Shown in pieces: positions 54,812 to 63,508 of a stretch of DNA of 64,000 nucleotides (positions within the stretch are counted from its first letter, which is position 1; every line of letters starts with the position of its first letter). Under the pieces are notes generated by a model, which did not search any database, was not told the DNA's origin, and was given only the letters and a program-made list of their open reading frames with translations. The DNA comes from Tamaricihabitans halophyticus (GTDB lineage Bacteria; Actinomycetota; Actinomycetes; Mycobacteriales; Pseudonocardiaceae), in assembly GCF_004340875.1 (NCBI RefSeq), contig NZ_SLXQ01000005.1, forward strand, positions 186,001 through 250,000. The letters are read 5' to 3'. A program made the translations under genes and the position numbers.

Positions 54812-54970
54812 GGTGCCTATCGTCGCAGATCTAATGGGAGGTCAGCGCGGCAGACCCCCGCTCGGTAGGGGCGCGGTTATCGGGGCCCAGGAGCGTTGCC
54901 GTACACTTTCGAACTTGGAGCGTTGACATCATCCCCGAGTTGACTTTCGGGGATGATTCGATGTGTCTAT

Positions 54971-55043
<73 letters not shown>

Positions 55044-55106
55044 CGTTCAGCAAGCTGCCAGTAGCGGAAGATCTGCCGTTGGCGGAAGATCCAGTGGAGG
55101 AACGGC

Positions 55107-55541
55107 GTGACTGAGGACGGTGACAAGGACCGGACGGAGGACCAGGATTCCTCCCGCCCGGTCAGTGCCTCGGCTCGGCGCGAGCGCCGTGAATCCGCGG
55201 GCTCGACCGCCAAACCCGCCGGGAAGCGCAGCGATGCTGGCAAGAAATCGGCGAAGGGTGGGGACGCCGCGGCGCCGAAGTCGAAATCGGGGGACGTCAA
55301 GGACAACACCCCGCGCTCGGCGCGGACTCGGGAGGACAAGGAGAAGCGTCCCTCGCTGTTCGCTCGGCTCGCCCGCTTCTTCCGTGAAGTCGTAGGTGAG
55401 CTGCGTAAGGTCATCTGGCCGACCAAGAAGCAGATGATTACCTACACCATCGTGGTGTTGGTGTTCGTGGCCTTCATGGTGACGTTGGTGGCCGGACTGG
55501 ATCTCGCGTTTTCCAGGGGCGTGCTGTGGCTCTTCGGTTGA
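55107..55541 (+). CDS. secE: Preprotein translocase subunit SecE
   Basis: A 144-residue protein with an 85-residue basic/Ser-rich N-terminal extension common in actinobacteria. The conserved amphipathic region FFREVVGELRKVIWPTKKQ and one membrane helix (about 113-135, TYTIVVLVFVAFMVTLVAG) follow. It clamps SecY in the SecYEG channel. GTG start at 55107 after GGAGG. nusG follows. Confidence 0.95.
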   Translation: MTEDGDKDRTEDQDSSRPVSASARRERRESAGSTAKPAGKRSDAGKKSAKGGDAAAPKSKSGDVKDNTPRSARTREDKEKRPSLFARLARFFREVVGELRKVIWPTKKQMITYTIVVLVFVAFMVTLVAGLDLAFSRGVLWLFG

Positions 55542-55620
55542 GCCGGCCCGGTTTTCCACCGGTGCTCGACCAGCCGCGGACAGGCCCGACGCGATGCACG
55601 AGTAGGAAGTGAGAGGCGAA

Positions 55621-56484
55621 GTGACCTCCCAGAACGGTGCGGAGACGACCGGCCAGCCCGATGCGCCGGAGGTAGCCGACCAGACCTCCGAAATCGACAC
55701 GGTGGACACCGAGGACACCGTGGCCGTTTCGGATGCCGAGGAGCAGGGCACCGAAGACGCCTCGGCGGACCAGGACTCGGCGGACCAGGACACCGAGGAA
55801 GTCGCCCACGAGGAAGCGGCGGACGAAGTCAGCGCCGAACCGGCGGCTACCGAGCAGCCGGAAGAGGCCGACGACCCGGTCGAGCAGCTGCGTAAGGAGC
55901 TACGCGCGGCGCCGGGAGACTGGTACGTGGTGCACTCCTACGCGGGGTACGAGAACAAGGTCAAGTCCAACCTGGAGACGCGTAGTCACACGCTGGACGT
56001 CGAGGACTTCATCTTTCAGATCGAGGTGCCCACCGAAGAGGTCACCGAGATCAAGAACGGACAGCGCAAGCAGGTGCAGCGCAAGGTGCTGCCCGGCTAC
56101 ATCCTGGTGCGGATGGACCTGAACGACGCGTCCTGGAGCGCCGTGCGCAACACCCCCGGGGTCACCGGTTTCGTCGGCGCCACCTCGCGTCCGTCTCCGC
56201 TGAGCATTGACGAAGTGCTCAAGTTCCTCGCGCCCGAGGTCGAGCAGGCCAAGCCGGCCGCGGCGAGCAAGGAAGAGTCGACGCAGGCCGCTGCTGGTTC
56301 TTCGGCCGTCGAGGTCGACTTCGAGGTTGGCGAGTCGGTTACCGTGATGGATGGCCCATTCGCCACGCTGCCCGCGACGATCAGCGAAGTCGACGCGGGT
56401 GGACAGAAACTGAAGGTGCTGGTGTCGATCTTCGGCAGGGAAACGCCTGTCGAGCTGTCGTTCAGCCAGGTCTCCAAGATCTGA
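55621..56484 (+). CDS. nusG: Transcription termination/antitermination factor NusG
   Basis: A 287-residue protein. An acidic, disordered N-terminal extension (about 1-95, rich in Glu/Asp/Ala) precedes the NGN domain (from [20 protein letters not shown]) and the C-terminal KOW domain ([20 protein letters not shown] to the end). It couples RNA polymerase with Rho or ribosomes. I chose GTG at 55621 (MTSQNG); GTG at 55609 is an in-frame alternative. Confidence 0.95.
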   Translation: MTSQNGAETTGQPDAPEVADQTSEIDTVDTEDTVAVSDAEEQGTEDASADQDSADQDTEEVAHEEAADEVSAEPAATEQPEEADDPVEQLRKELRAAPGDWYVVHSYAGYENKVKSNLETRSHTLDVEDFIFQIEVPTEEVTEIKNGQRKQVQRKVLPGYILVRMDLNDASWSAVRNTPGVTGFVGATSRPSPLSIDEVLKFLAPEVEQAKPAAASKEESTQAAAGSSAVEVDFEVGESVTVMDGPFATLPATISEVDAGGQKLKVLVSIFGRETPVELSFSQVSKI

Positions 56485-56517
56485 CCGGTGCGCTCGAGCG
56501 CGAGCCGCCGGCAGCTA

Positions 56518-56544
56518 CCCGATGGGGCGGCAGGCGCCATCGGG
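56518..56544 (+). other. Hairpin between nusG and rplK
   Basis: A perfect 8-bp stem CCCGATGG / CCATCGGG with an 11-base loop, 30 bp before rplK and without a T-tract. It may act as a processing site or an L11/L1-responsive leader separating nusG from rplKA. Confidence 0.5.
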
Positions 56545-56573
56545 ATTACATAGCGAAATTAGGAAGCACGGAA

Positions 56574-57008
56574 ATGCCACCCAAGAAGAAGAAACTCGCA
56601 GCGATCATCAAGCTGCAGATTCAGGCAGGGGCCGCGAACCCCGCGCCGCCGGTTGGCCCCGCGCTGGGTCAGCACGGTGTGAACATCATGGAGTTCTGCA
56701 AGGCCTACAACGCCGCGACCGAATCGCAGCGCGGCAATGTGGTGCCGGTTGAGATCTCCGTGTTCGAAGACCGCTCCTTCGACTTCAAGCTCAAGACGCC
56801 GCCAGCGGCCAAGCTGCTGCTCAAGGCCGCGGGCGTGGAGAAGGGCAGTGCCGAACCACACCGCAACAAGGTCGCCAAGGTGTCCTGGGACCAGGTTCGG
56901 GAGATCGCCGAAACCAAGAAGGCCGACCTGAACGCCTACACGACCGACCAGGCCGCGCAGATCATCGCCGGTACCGCACGGTCCATGGGCATCACCGTCG
57001 AAGACTGA
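56574..57008 (+). CDS. rplK: 50S ribosomal protein L11
   Basis: A 144-residue L11. The signature [20 protein letters not shown], then [14 protein letters not shown] is complete, and the C-terminal RNA-binding domain ends [11 protein letters not shown]. It binds 23S rRNA at the GTPase-associated centre. First gene of the rplK-rplA pair. Confidence 0.98.
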   Translation: MPPKKKKLAAIIKLQIQAGAANPAPPVGPALGQHGVNIMEFCKAYNAATESQRGNVVPVEISVFEDRSFDFKLKTPPAAKLLLKAAGVEKGSAEPHRNKVAKVSWDQVREIAETKKADLNAYTTDQAAQIIAGTARSMGITVED

Positions 57009-57083
57009 CTCGTCAACGTCGTGGGAGAGCCGGCGCGGCTCTGTACCAACCACAACTGATCCGCAGAGGAAACAAGGACAGCA

Positions 57084-57800
57084 ATGGCAAAGCGCAGTAA
57101 GGCCTATCAGCAGGCCGCCGAGCTGATCGACCGGACGCGGCTGTACAGCCCGCTGGACGCGGTCCGCTTGGCCAAGGAAACTTCCAAGATCAAGATGGAT
57201 GCCACCGTCGAGGTGGCGATGCGACTGGGCGTCGACCCGCGCAAGGCCGACCAGATGGTCCGCGGCACCGTGAACCTGCCGCACGGGACCGGTAAGACCG
57301 TTCGAGTGATCGTCTTCGCCACCGGCGACAAGGCGACCGAGGCGGAGAACGCCGGTGCGGACGTTGTTGGCTCGGACGAGCTGATCGAGCGCATTCAGGG
57401 TGGCTGGCTCGATTTCGACGCCGCGATCGCGACGCCGGACCAGATGGCCAAGGTCGGCAGGGTGGCGCGGGTGCTCGGCCCGCGCGGTCTGATGCCGAAC
57501 CCGAAGACCGGCACGGTGACCCCGGACGTGGCGAAGGCCGTTGCCGACATCAAGGGCGGCAAGGTCAGCTTCCGCGTGGACAAGCAGGGCAACCTGCACC
57601 TGATTATCGGCAAGGCGTCCTTCGAGGCGAACTCGCTTGTCGAGAACTACGCGGCGGCGCTGGACGAGGTGTTGCGGGCCAAGCCAGCCGCGGCCAAGGG
57701 GCGCTACCTGAAGAAGGTCACTTTCACCACGACCATGGGCCCGGGCATCCCGGTCGACCCGGCCAGGACCCGCAACCTGCTCGCCGAGGACGGCGCCTGA
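57084..57800 (+). CDS. rplA: 50S ribosomal protein L1
   Basis: A 238-residue L1 with the family signature [20 protein letters not shown] and the opening [20 protein letters not shown]. It forms the L1 stalk and may repress its own operon by binding the leader mRNA. Start ATG after GAGGAAAC. Followed by a strong terminator. Confidence 0.98.
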   Translation: MAKRSKAYQQAAELIDRTRLYSPLDAVRLAKETSKIKMDATVEVAMRLGVDPRKADQMVRGTVNLPHGTGKTVRVIVFATGDKATEAENAGADVVGSDELIERIQGGWLDFDAAIATPDQMAKVGRVARVLGPRGLMPNPKTGTVTPDVAKAVADIKGGKVSFRVDKQGNLHLIIGKASFEANSLVENYAAALDEVLRAKPAAAKGRYLKKVTFTTTMGPGIPVDPARTRNLLAEDGA

Positions 57801-57834
57801 CCAAACTGGTCAAGCACGGGCAGCTGAGCTAACA

Positions 57835-57870
57835 AGAGGGCCGCACACCGAACCGGTTGTGCGGCCCTCT
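57835..57870. terminator. Bidirectional terminator between rplA and the minus-strand gene
   Basis: A perfect 13-bp stem AGAGGGCCGCACA / TGTGCGGCCCTCT followed by TTTGT on the plus strand, between the convergent genes rplA and the membrane protein gene. Confidence 0.88.
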
Positions 57871-57880
57871 TTGTATGCGG

Positions 57881-58909
57881 TCAGCCAGTCGGGGCCGCTG
57901 GCGGCGTAGGTACGTCCTCGGACGGCGGCGGCGGGCACGGATTGGGCTCTTGCTCGTGCCTGTCGACGATCCACTGACCCTTTTCGACCTGCTTCAGCGT
58001 GAACACGCCCAGTGATGGGCCGCCTTCGACGGTCATCTCGCAGGAGCTGATGGTGGTGTGGTCGCCGCTCGGTGTGCGGTAGGCCGAGTTGGGAAACCAT
58101 GGCTCGGCGTAGGCGTTCATGTTCTCGACTTCGGTACTCAGCTGCTTGATCGCCGCCGTGCAGTTCGGCTCGTCGAAGTTGTTGGCGAACTGCCGCGCGG
58201 CCGATGCGGTGAACCTGCCGCAGCCGAGATCGGCCCGGCCCTGTGCCACGTGTTTGTAGACCTTGCGAACCGCTTCATGTGGGGTGGTGGAAAGCAGCTG
58301 GGTTTCCACATAGGTGCCGCCGCCGGTTTCGGCCGCGTTGTCCGAGTCCTCGGTGCCGAAGTACTTCTGGTAGGCCCAGTTCAGCGCGAGGAAGATGATC
58401 AGCAGGTACACCAGGCGGCGGAAGATCTTGCTGGCGAGTAGCTTTCGCCACCACGGGCGGCCGGAGCGCGGCTGACCGGCCGGTAGCTCGCCCCTGGCTC
58501 CGCCGGGAGGAGCCGGTGGCTGCCCGCCCGTGCCCTGGACCCCGCCTGCTGGTTGGCCCGGGACGGGCGGCTGCCCCGGTTGTGCCGCACCCTGTTGAGC
58601 TTCGGAGAACCGCAGAAACTCCTGGAACTGTTGGAACTGCCGAAACTGCTCCAGCTGTGCCTGGTCGAGCGGCTGGGAGTCGGCTGGCTGGTTGATGGCG
58701 GGTTGATCAGCGCCGGGTTGGTACACGACGGGCTGGTGCACTCCGTCGCTTGCCGATATTGGGTCGCTTGCCGATATTGGGTCGCTGGCTGGCGCCGGCC
58801 GGTTTCCGGTACCGCCTGATTCGGGTTCGGCAGGGGTGGGCTGCCCCGGGGTAGATCGCTCGGGCGTGTCTGGGGTGTCGCCGCGGCCGGGCTGCTCATT
58901 GGGTGCCAC
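57881..58909 (-). CDS. Proline/glutamine-rich single-pass membrane protein, unknown function
   Basis: A 342-residue protein if started at GTG 58909 (VAPNEQPG); the frame is open a further 60 codons. The N-terminal half is disordered, rich in Pro, Gln and Ala, with a tandem SDPISA repeat encoded by 18-bp copies (58748-58783) and a QFRQFQQFQEFLRFSEAQQ segment. One membrane helix (IFRRLVYLLIIFLALNWAYQ) follows. The extracytoplasmic C-terminal domain of about 150 residues has four Cys (DLGCGRF, PNCTAA, SSCEMTV, NPCPPP), likely two disulphides, and an NTF2-like look (VRKVYKHVAQGRADLGC...). It interrupts the ribosomal block between rplA and rplJ on the opposite strand. Confidence 0.7.
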   Translation of the reverse strand: MAPNEQPGRGDTPDTPERSTPGQPTPAEPESGGTGNRPAPASDPISASDPISASDGVHQPVVYQPGADQPAINQPADSQPLDQAQLEQFRQFQQFQEFLRFSEAQQGAAQPGQPPVPGQPAGGVQGTGGQPPAPPGGARGELPAGQPRSGRPWWRKLLASKIFRRLVYLLIIFLALNWAYQKYFGTEDSDNAAETGGGTYVETQLLSTTPHEAVRKVYKHVAQGRADLGCGRFTASAARQFANNFDEPNCTAAIKQLSTEVENMNAYAEPWFPNSAYRTPSGDHTTISSCEMTVEGGPSLGVFTLKQVEKGQWIVDRHEQEPNPCPPPPSEDVPTPPAAPTG

Positions 58910-59000
58910 GGCTCCATGATGCCGTGTCGGGTCGTACACCGCGGGTAAGCCCGGGGGTGCCAACCGAAGTTCCTGCGTAGCGGTGTAGGCTTGGCTCGTT

Positions 59001-59125
59001 CTACCGAAGACCGCCGGTCCTTTCCGGTTCGCCTCGGCTTGCCCAGTTTCGTTTCGGCTTGCTGAGTATCCGGGAAGTGAAGGTCCCACGAGATGTGGGC
59101 GGCCTGCGCAGGAGGACGTGGTGAG
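59001..59125 (+). ncRNA. Ribosomal protein L10 leader (rplJL mRNA)
   Basis: The region from ACCGAAGACCGCCGGTCC to GGTCCCACGAGATGTGGGCG and GCCTGCGCAGGAGGACG resembles the actinobacterial L10 leader, where the L10-L12 complex binds its own mRNA to repress translation. Recognised from conserved blocks (GAAGACCGC, GGCGGCCTGCGCAGGA) and the position upstream of rplJ. Boundaries are approximate. Confidence 0.62.
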
Positions 59126-59153
59126 TTCCGCGCGTTTGTCGTGCGCATTTTGT

Positions 59154-59179
59154 CGCCCCGTGCCTGCTGCGCCGGGGCG
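59154..59179 (+). terminator. Attenuator-like hairpin between L10 leader and rplJ
   Basis: CGCCCCG / CGGGGCG, a 7-bp stem with a 12-base loop, followed by TTTGGCATTT. It lies after the L10 leader and 74 bp before rplJ, so it could give conditional termination in addition to translational control. Confidence 0.5.
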
Positions 59180-59252
59180 TTTGGCATTTCTGGGCCCTCC
59201 TCGGCCGGTGGTCGTCTCGTTACCAGAGCACTAGCCACGAGAGGAGGCGACA

Positions 59253-59807
59253 ATGGCGAAGCCGGACAAGGTAGCGGCCGTCGCTGAGATCGCGGATCGT
59301 TTCCGCAACAGCTCGGCTGCCGTGGTGACCGAGTACAGCGGTCTTTCCGTGTCTCAGCTGACCAACCTCCGCCGCGCTCTCGGCACTGGCGCCAGTTATC
59401 GCGTCGCGAAGAACACCCTCGTCCTGCGTGCCGCCGCGGAGGCCGGCGTGGAAGGGCTCGATGAGTTCTTCGCCGGTCCGACAGCCATCGCGTTCGTCGA
59501 TGACGAGCCGGTGGACACCGCGAAGGTGCTGCGTGATTTCGCGAAGGACAACAAGGGTCTCGTAATCAAGGGCGGCTACATGGATGGCCGTCCGATCTCC
59601 GTCGACGAGGTCACCAAGCTCGCCGACCTGGAGAGCCGCGAGGTCCTGCTGTCCAAGCTGGCCGGCGCGATGAAGGGCAACCTCACCAAGGCCGCCGGGC
59701 TGTTCAACGCCCCGGCCTCGCAGGTGGCCCGGCTGGCTGCGGCGCTCCAGGAGAAGAAGTCCGCCGCGGGCGAGTCCGCCGAGCAAGAGGCACCAGCCGA
59801 GAGCTGA
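59253..59807 (+). CDS. rplJ: 50S ribosomal protein L10
   Basis: A 184-residue L10, opening [20 protein letters not shown] and containing [18 protein letters not shown] and the C-terminal helix spine that binds L12 dimers. Start ATG with GAGAGGAGG. The C-terminus has a short Glu/Ala-rich tail. Confidence 0.98.
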   Translation: MAKPDKVAAVAEIADRFRNSSAAVVTEYSGLSVSQLTNLRRALGTGASYRVAKNTLVLRAAAEAGVEGLDEFFAGPTAIAFVDDEPVDTAKVLRDFAKDNKGLVIKGGYMDGRPISVDEVTKLADLESREVLLSKLAGAMKGNLTKAAGLFNAPASQVARLAAALQEKKSAAGESAEQEAPAES

Positions 59808-59870
59808 GCAATCCCCACCCGACAGACCGCGCCCGCCTGGGCGTATCCGAAGTAGGAAGGAACCGCCATC

Positions 59871-60257
59871 ATGGCGAAGCTGAGCAACGACGAGCTGCTC
59901 GACGCGTTCAAGGAGATGACGCTGCTCGAGCTGTCCGAGTTCGTGAAGCAGTTCGAGGACGTCTTTGACGTCACCGCGGCCGCCCCGGCTGCCGTTGTTG
60001 CCGCCCCGGCCGGTGGCGGCGAAGCCGCCGCCGAGGAAGAGCAGGACGAGTTCGACGTCGTGCTCGAGGGCGCTGGCGACAAGAAGATCCAGGTCATCAA
60101 GGTCGTCCGCGAGGTCATCTCCGGGCTGGGCCTGAAGGAGGCCAAGGAGCTGGTCGAGGGCGCGCCGAAGCCGCTGCTGGAGAAGGTGGACAAGGACGCC
60201 GCCGAGGCTGCCAAGGCCAAGCTGGAAGAGGCCGGCGCCAAGATCTCCATCAAGTGA
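59871..60257 (+). CDS. rplL: 50S ribosomal protein L7/L12
   Basis: A 128-residue L12. It has an N-terminal dimerisation domain ([20 protein letters not shown]), an Ala/Pro/Gly hinge and a C-terminal factor-binding domain ([20 protein letters not shown], then [10 protein letters not shown]). Highly acidic as expected. AGGAAGGA ribosome binding site. Followed by a strong terminator. Confidence 0.98.
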   Translation: MAKLSNDELLDAFKEMTLLELSEFVKQFEDVFDVTAAAPAAVVAAPAGGGEAAAEEEQDEFDVVLEGAGDKKIQVIKVVREVISGLGLKEAKELVEGAPKPLLEKVDKDAAEAAKAKLEEAGAKISIK

Positions 60258-60279
60258 GCTAATTCAACGCTCAACCACC

Positions 60280-60317
60280 AAGGGGTGGGCAGTCCGTATC
60301 AGGGCTGCCCACCCCTT
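60280..60317 (+). terminator. Terminator after rplL
   Basis: A perfect 13-bp stem AAGGGGTGGGCAG / CTGCCCACCCCTT with a 12-base loop, followed by CGTGT, 22 bp after the rplL stop. Confidence 0.85.
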
Positions 60318-60337
60318 CGTGTATCCAGGGCAAATAC

Positions 60338-60392
60338 CGCGTTTAGCGGGCTAACCGCGTTATCCGGCGTTCGCGGTTAGCGGGCTGAATGT
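60338..60392 (+). repeat. Dispersed palindromic element, locus 8 (two copies)
   Basis: Two direct copies at 60338-60361 and 60372-60392, 34 bp apart. The second is degenerate. They follow the rplL terminator. The remaining 285 bp before the mkl start show no gene or clear promoter. Confidence 0.8.
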
Positions 60393-60678
60393 CGTTAGCG
60401 AGCAGGGGTGAGCGCGTCCGGGCAGCCCTGCTGCCGTGTCACGGGGTAGTGTTTCGGACGCGGTGTGTAGTGCTGCCTGGTTGAGTAGGTCGGCGTGTTC
60501 ATACCGTTATGGAAATCTTGGCTTCCAGCCCGCTGTTGGTAGGCAATGCGCCCAACTGGCCAGTAACCTCACCTGCTCCTGTTCGTTGCATAAGGGTGAG
60601 GGCCGTCTGGCCAGTACTCGGAGCCTGGCTCAGCGGGCAGGACGCGTACATGGCTCGTCGAGGAGCGCAGGAGGTCCG

Positions 60679-61857
60679 GTGGGCGCCGAGGTTGTTGTTG
60701 AGGGCCTGACCAAGTCGTTCGGCAAGCAAGCCATCTGGCGGGATGTCACGCTCACCCTGCCGCCGGGTGAGGTATCCGTGTTACTCGGACCATCGGGTAC
60801 CGGTAAATCCGTCTTCCTCAAATCGATGATCGGGCTGTTGAAGCCAGAACGCGGGAAATGCGTCATCAACGGCGTGGACATCTGCTCCTGCTCGGAACGC
60901 AAGCTCTACGAGATTCGCAAACTCTTTGGCGTGCTTTTCCAGGACGGTGCGCTGTTCGGTTCGATGAACCTCTACGACAACGTCGCATTCCCGCTGCGCG
61001 AGCACACCAAGCGATCCGAGTCGGAGATCAAACGGATCGTGCTCGAAAAGATGGAAATGGTCGGTTTGCTCGGCGCCGAGTCGAAGCTGCCCGGCGAGAT
61101 CTCCGGCGGTATGCGTAAACGGGCCGGCCTCGCCCGCGCACTGGTACTCGATCCGGAAATCATCCTGTGCGACGAACCGGACTCCGGACTCGACCCGGTG
61201 CGCACCGCGTACCTCTCCCAGCTCCTGATCGACCTGAACGCGCAGATCGACGCGACGATCCTGATCGTCACGCACAACATCAACGTCGCTCGGACCGTGC
61301 CGGACAACCTCGGCATGCTCTTTCGCCGCGAACTCGTCATGTTCGGCCCCCGTGAGGTGCTGCTGACCAGTGACGAACCCGCGGTCGAGCAGTTCCTGAA
61401 CGGCCGCCGGATCGGGCCGATCGGGATGTCCGAGGAGAAGGACACCGCGACAATGGCCGCCGAGGAAGCCGCCCGCGCGGCCGGCCATCACGACGGATCG
61501 CCCGAGGAAGACGTACGTGGAGTCGTGCCCCAGATGCAACCGTCCCCCGGGCTGCCGGTTCGCAAGGGCGATCGGCGCAGGAAGGATCGGGTGATGCGGA
61601 TCCTGCACAACCTCCCCGCGCCTGCTCAGCAGGGTATTGTCGAGTCGCTGTCCGATTCGGACAGACAGCGCTATGGGCTGCAGCGTCAGCCGGCCCCGGT
61701 TGGCCGGCCAGACGACACCAGGCCGCTAGGTCCCGGCGCGCAACGGCCGAACCACGCGCTGAGCCAGGAGTCCGTAGCCAACCTGCCACGTTCGGCGTGG
61801 CAGCCGCCGCCCGAATCATCACCGCAAGCGCCACAACCGCGCCCCGGTGACGGCTAG
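60679..61857 (+). CDS. mkl: Mce-system ABC transporter ATPase Mkl (MlaF-like)
   Basis: A 392-residue ABC ATPase that energises Mce lipid importers. Walker A GPSGTGKS, signature ISGGMRKR and Walker B IILCDEPDSGLDPV are intact. The C-terminal 130 or so residues are a hydrophilic, Pro-rich extension. I chose GTG 60679 because AGGAGG lies just upstream and MGAEVVVEGLTKSFG begins the domain; the frame is open 81 codons further upstream. Three bases separate it from the first permease gene. Confidence 0.93.
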   Translation: MGAEVVVEGLTKSFGKQAIWRDVTLTLPPGEVSVLLGPSGTGKSVFLKSMIGLLKPERGKCVINGVDICSCSERKLYEIRKLFGVLFQDGALFGSMNLYDNVAFPLREHTKRSESEIKRIVLEKMEMVGLLGAESKLPGEISGGMRKRAGLARALVLDPEIILCDEPDSGLDPVRTAYLSQLLIDLNAQIDATILIVTHNINVARTVPDNLGMLFRRELVMFGPREVLLTSDEPAVEQFLNGRRIGPIGMSEEKDTATMAAEEAARAAGHHDGSPEEDVRGVVPQMQPSPGLPVRKGDRRRKDRVMRILHNLPAPAQQGIVESLSDSDRQRYGLQRQPAPVGRPDDTRPLGPGAQRPNHALSQESVANLPRSAWQPPPESSPQAPQPRPGDG

Positions 61858-61859
61858 CG

Positions 61860-62654
61860 ATGACTTCCACCCGCACCCAGGCTGGTTTTCCTGGGGTCGG
61901 CATGCTTCGCGAGACCGGACGGTTGTTCGCACTCGGTCTCGATGTGGTGCGCGGATTCTTCCAGCGCCCATTCCAGGTTCGCGAGTTCATTCAGCAGTGC
62001 TGGTTCATCGCCAGCGTCACGATCATGCCGACCGCACTGGTCGCCGTACCGTTCGGCGCGGTCATTGCCCTGCAGCTGGGTTCCCTTGTCACCCAGTTCG
62101 GCGCCGAGTCATTCATGGGTGCCGCGAGCGTACTCGCGGTGATCCAGCAGGCCGCACCGTTGGTGACCGCGCTGCTCGTCGCCGGCGCGGGAGGTTCGGC
62201 AATCTGCGCGGATATCGGCGCGCGCACGATCCGCGAGGAGATCGACGCCATGGAGGTGCTCGGGGTCTCCGCGGTGCAGCGCCTCGTGGTGCCAAGGGTA
62301 CTGGCTTCGATGCTGGTAGCCGTGCTGCTCAACGGCCTGGTCAGTGTCGTCGGGGTGCTCGGTGGTTACTTCTTCAACGTGGTGTTGCAGGGCGGTACGC
62401 CCGGTGCGTATCTGGCCAGTTTCAACGCCCTCGCGCAGCTACCCGACCTGTGGATCAGCGAGCTCAAAGCGTTGATCTTCGGCTTTATCGCGGGAGTCGT
62501 CGCCGCTTACCGTGGCCTGAACCCGCCGCCAGGGCCGAAAGGCGTCGGGGAGGCGGTAAACCAATCCGTCGTGATCACCTTCCTGCTGCTGTTCTTCGTC
62601 AACTTCGTCCTGACCACGATCTACCTCACGATCGTGCCGGCAAAGGGGAGTTGA
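61860..62654 (+). CDS. Mce permease YrbEA (MlaE family)
   Basis: A 264-residue MlaE-type permease with about five or six helices. The family signature is GALLVAGAGGSAICADIGARTIREEIDAMEVLG-like (present around residues 110-145), and the C-terminus carries FGFIAGVVAAYRGLNPPPGPKGVG. It pairs with YrbEB to form the membrane channel of an Mce transporter importing lipids, sterols or fatty acids. Five bases before the next gene. Confidence 0.94.
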   Translation: MTSTRTQAGFPGVGMLRETGRLFALGLDVVRGFFQRPFQVREFIQQCWFIASVTIMPTALVAVPFGAVIALQLGSLVTQFGAESFMGAASVLAVIQQAAPLVTALLVAGAGGSAICADIGARTIREEIDAMEVLGVSAVQRLVVPRVLASMLVAVLLNGLVSVVGVLGGYFFNVVLQGGTPGAYLASFNALAQLPDLWISELKALIFGFIAGVVAAYRGLNPPPGPKGVGEAVNQSVVITFLLLFFVNFVLTTIYLTIVPAKGS

Positions 62655-62659
62655 GGTAG

Positions 62660-63508
62660 ATGGCTGGGAACTCCCGTACCACGCAAACCATGCGCAGGGT
62701 GGTGAACGCCCCGCTTGGCGTGCTGGACAAGGCCGGCGACCAGATGTCGTTCTACCTCAAGACGCTGGCCTGGATACCCCGCGCGCTGCACCGCTACATC
62801 CGGGAAACGCTGCGGTTGCTCGCCGAAGTGAGCTTCGGCAGTGGTGCGCTCGCGGTGATCGGCGGCACCGTCGGGGTGATGGTCGGACTCACCGTATTCA
62901 CCGGTGTCGTCGTCGGCTTGCAGGGCTACGCCGCGCTGGACCAGATCGGCACCGCCGCCTTCGCGGGTTTCACCTCGGCGTACTTCAACACCAGGGAGAT
63001 CGCGCCGCTGGTTGCCGGACTTGCGCTGTCCGCGACGGTAGGCTCCGGTTTTACCGCGCAGCTGGGCGCCATGCGGATCTCCGAGGAGGTGGACGCGCTC
63101 GAAGTGATGGGGGTGCCCAGTCTGCCGTTCCTGGTGACCACCAGGGTGATCGCCGGGTTCATCGCGGTGATCCCGCTCTACATCATCGGCCTGCTCACCT
63201 CATACGCCGCTTCCCGGATCGTCACCGTGTACTTCTTCGGGCAGTCGGCAGGAACCTATGATCACTACTTCGAGTTATTCCTGCCGCCACAAGACGTGTT
63301 CTGGTCTTTCGGCAAGGTTCTCATCTTCGCGATCGTGATCATCATGGTGCACTGCTACTACGGTTACCGCGCAAGTGGCGGTCCGGCCGGGGTGGGGGTC
63401 GCCGTTGGTCGCGCGGTACGTACCACGATCGTCGTGGTGGCGCTGCTCAACTTCTTCATTGGCTTCGCGATCTGGGGAACCACGGTGACAGTAAGGATCG
63501 CCGGATGA
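62660..63508 (+). CDS. Mce permease YrbEB (MlaE family)
   Basis: A 282-residue MlaE-type permease, paralogue of the upstream gene. EEVDALEVMGVPSLPFLVTT and YYGYRASGGPAGVGVAVGRA are the family regions. An N-terminal hydrophilic segment of about 45 residues precedes the first helix. It ends in an ATGA overlap with the mce gene. Confidence 0.94.
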   Translation: MAGNSRTTQTMRRVVNAPLGVLDKAGDQMSFYLKTLAWIPRALHRYIRETLRLLAEVSFGSGALAVIGGTVGVMVGLTVFTGVVVGLQGYAALDQIGTAAFAGFTSAYFNTREIAPLVAGLALSATVGSGFTAQLGAMRISEEVDALEVMGVPSLPFLVTTRVIAGFIAVIPLYIIGLLTSYAASRIVTVYFFGQSAGTYDHYFELFLPPQDVFWSFGKVLIFAIVIIMVHCYYGYRASGGPAGVGVAVGRAVRTTIVVVALLNFFIGFAIWGTTVTVRIAG

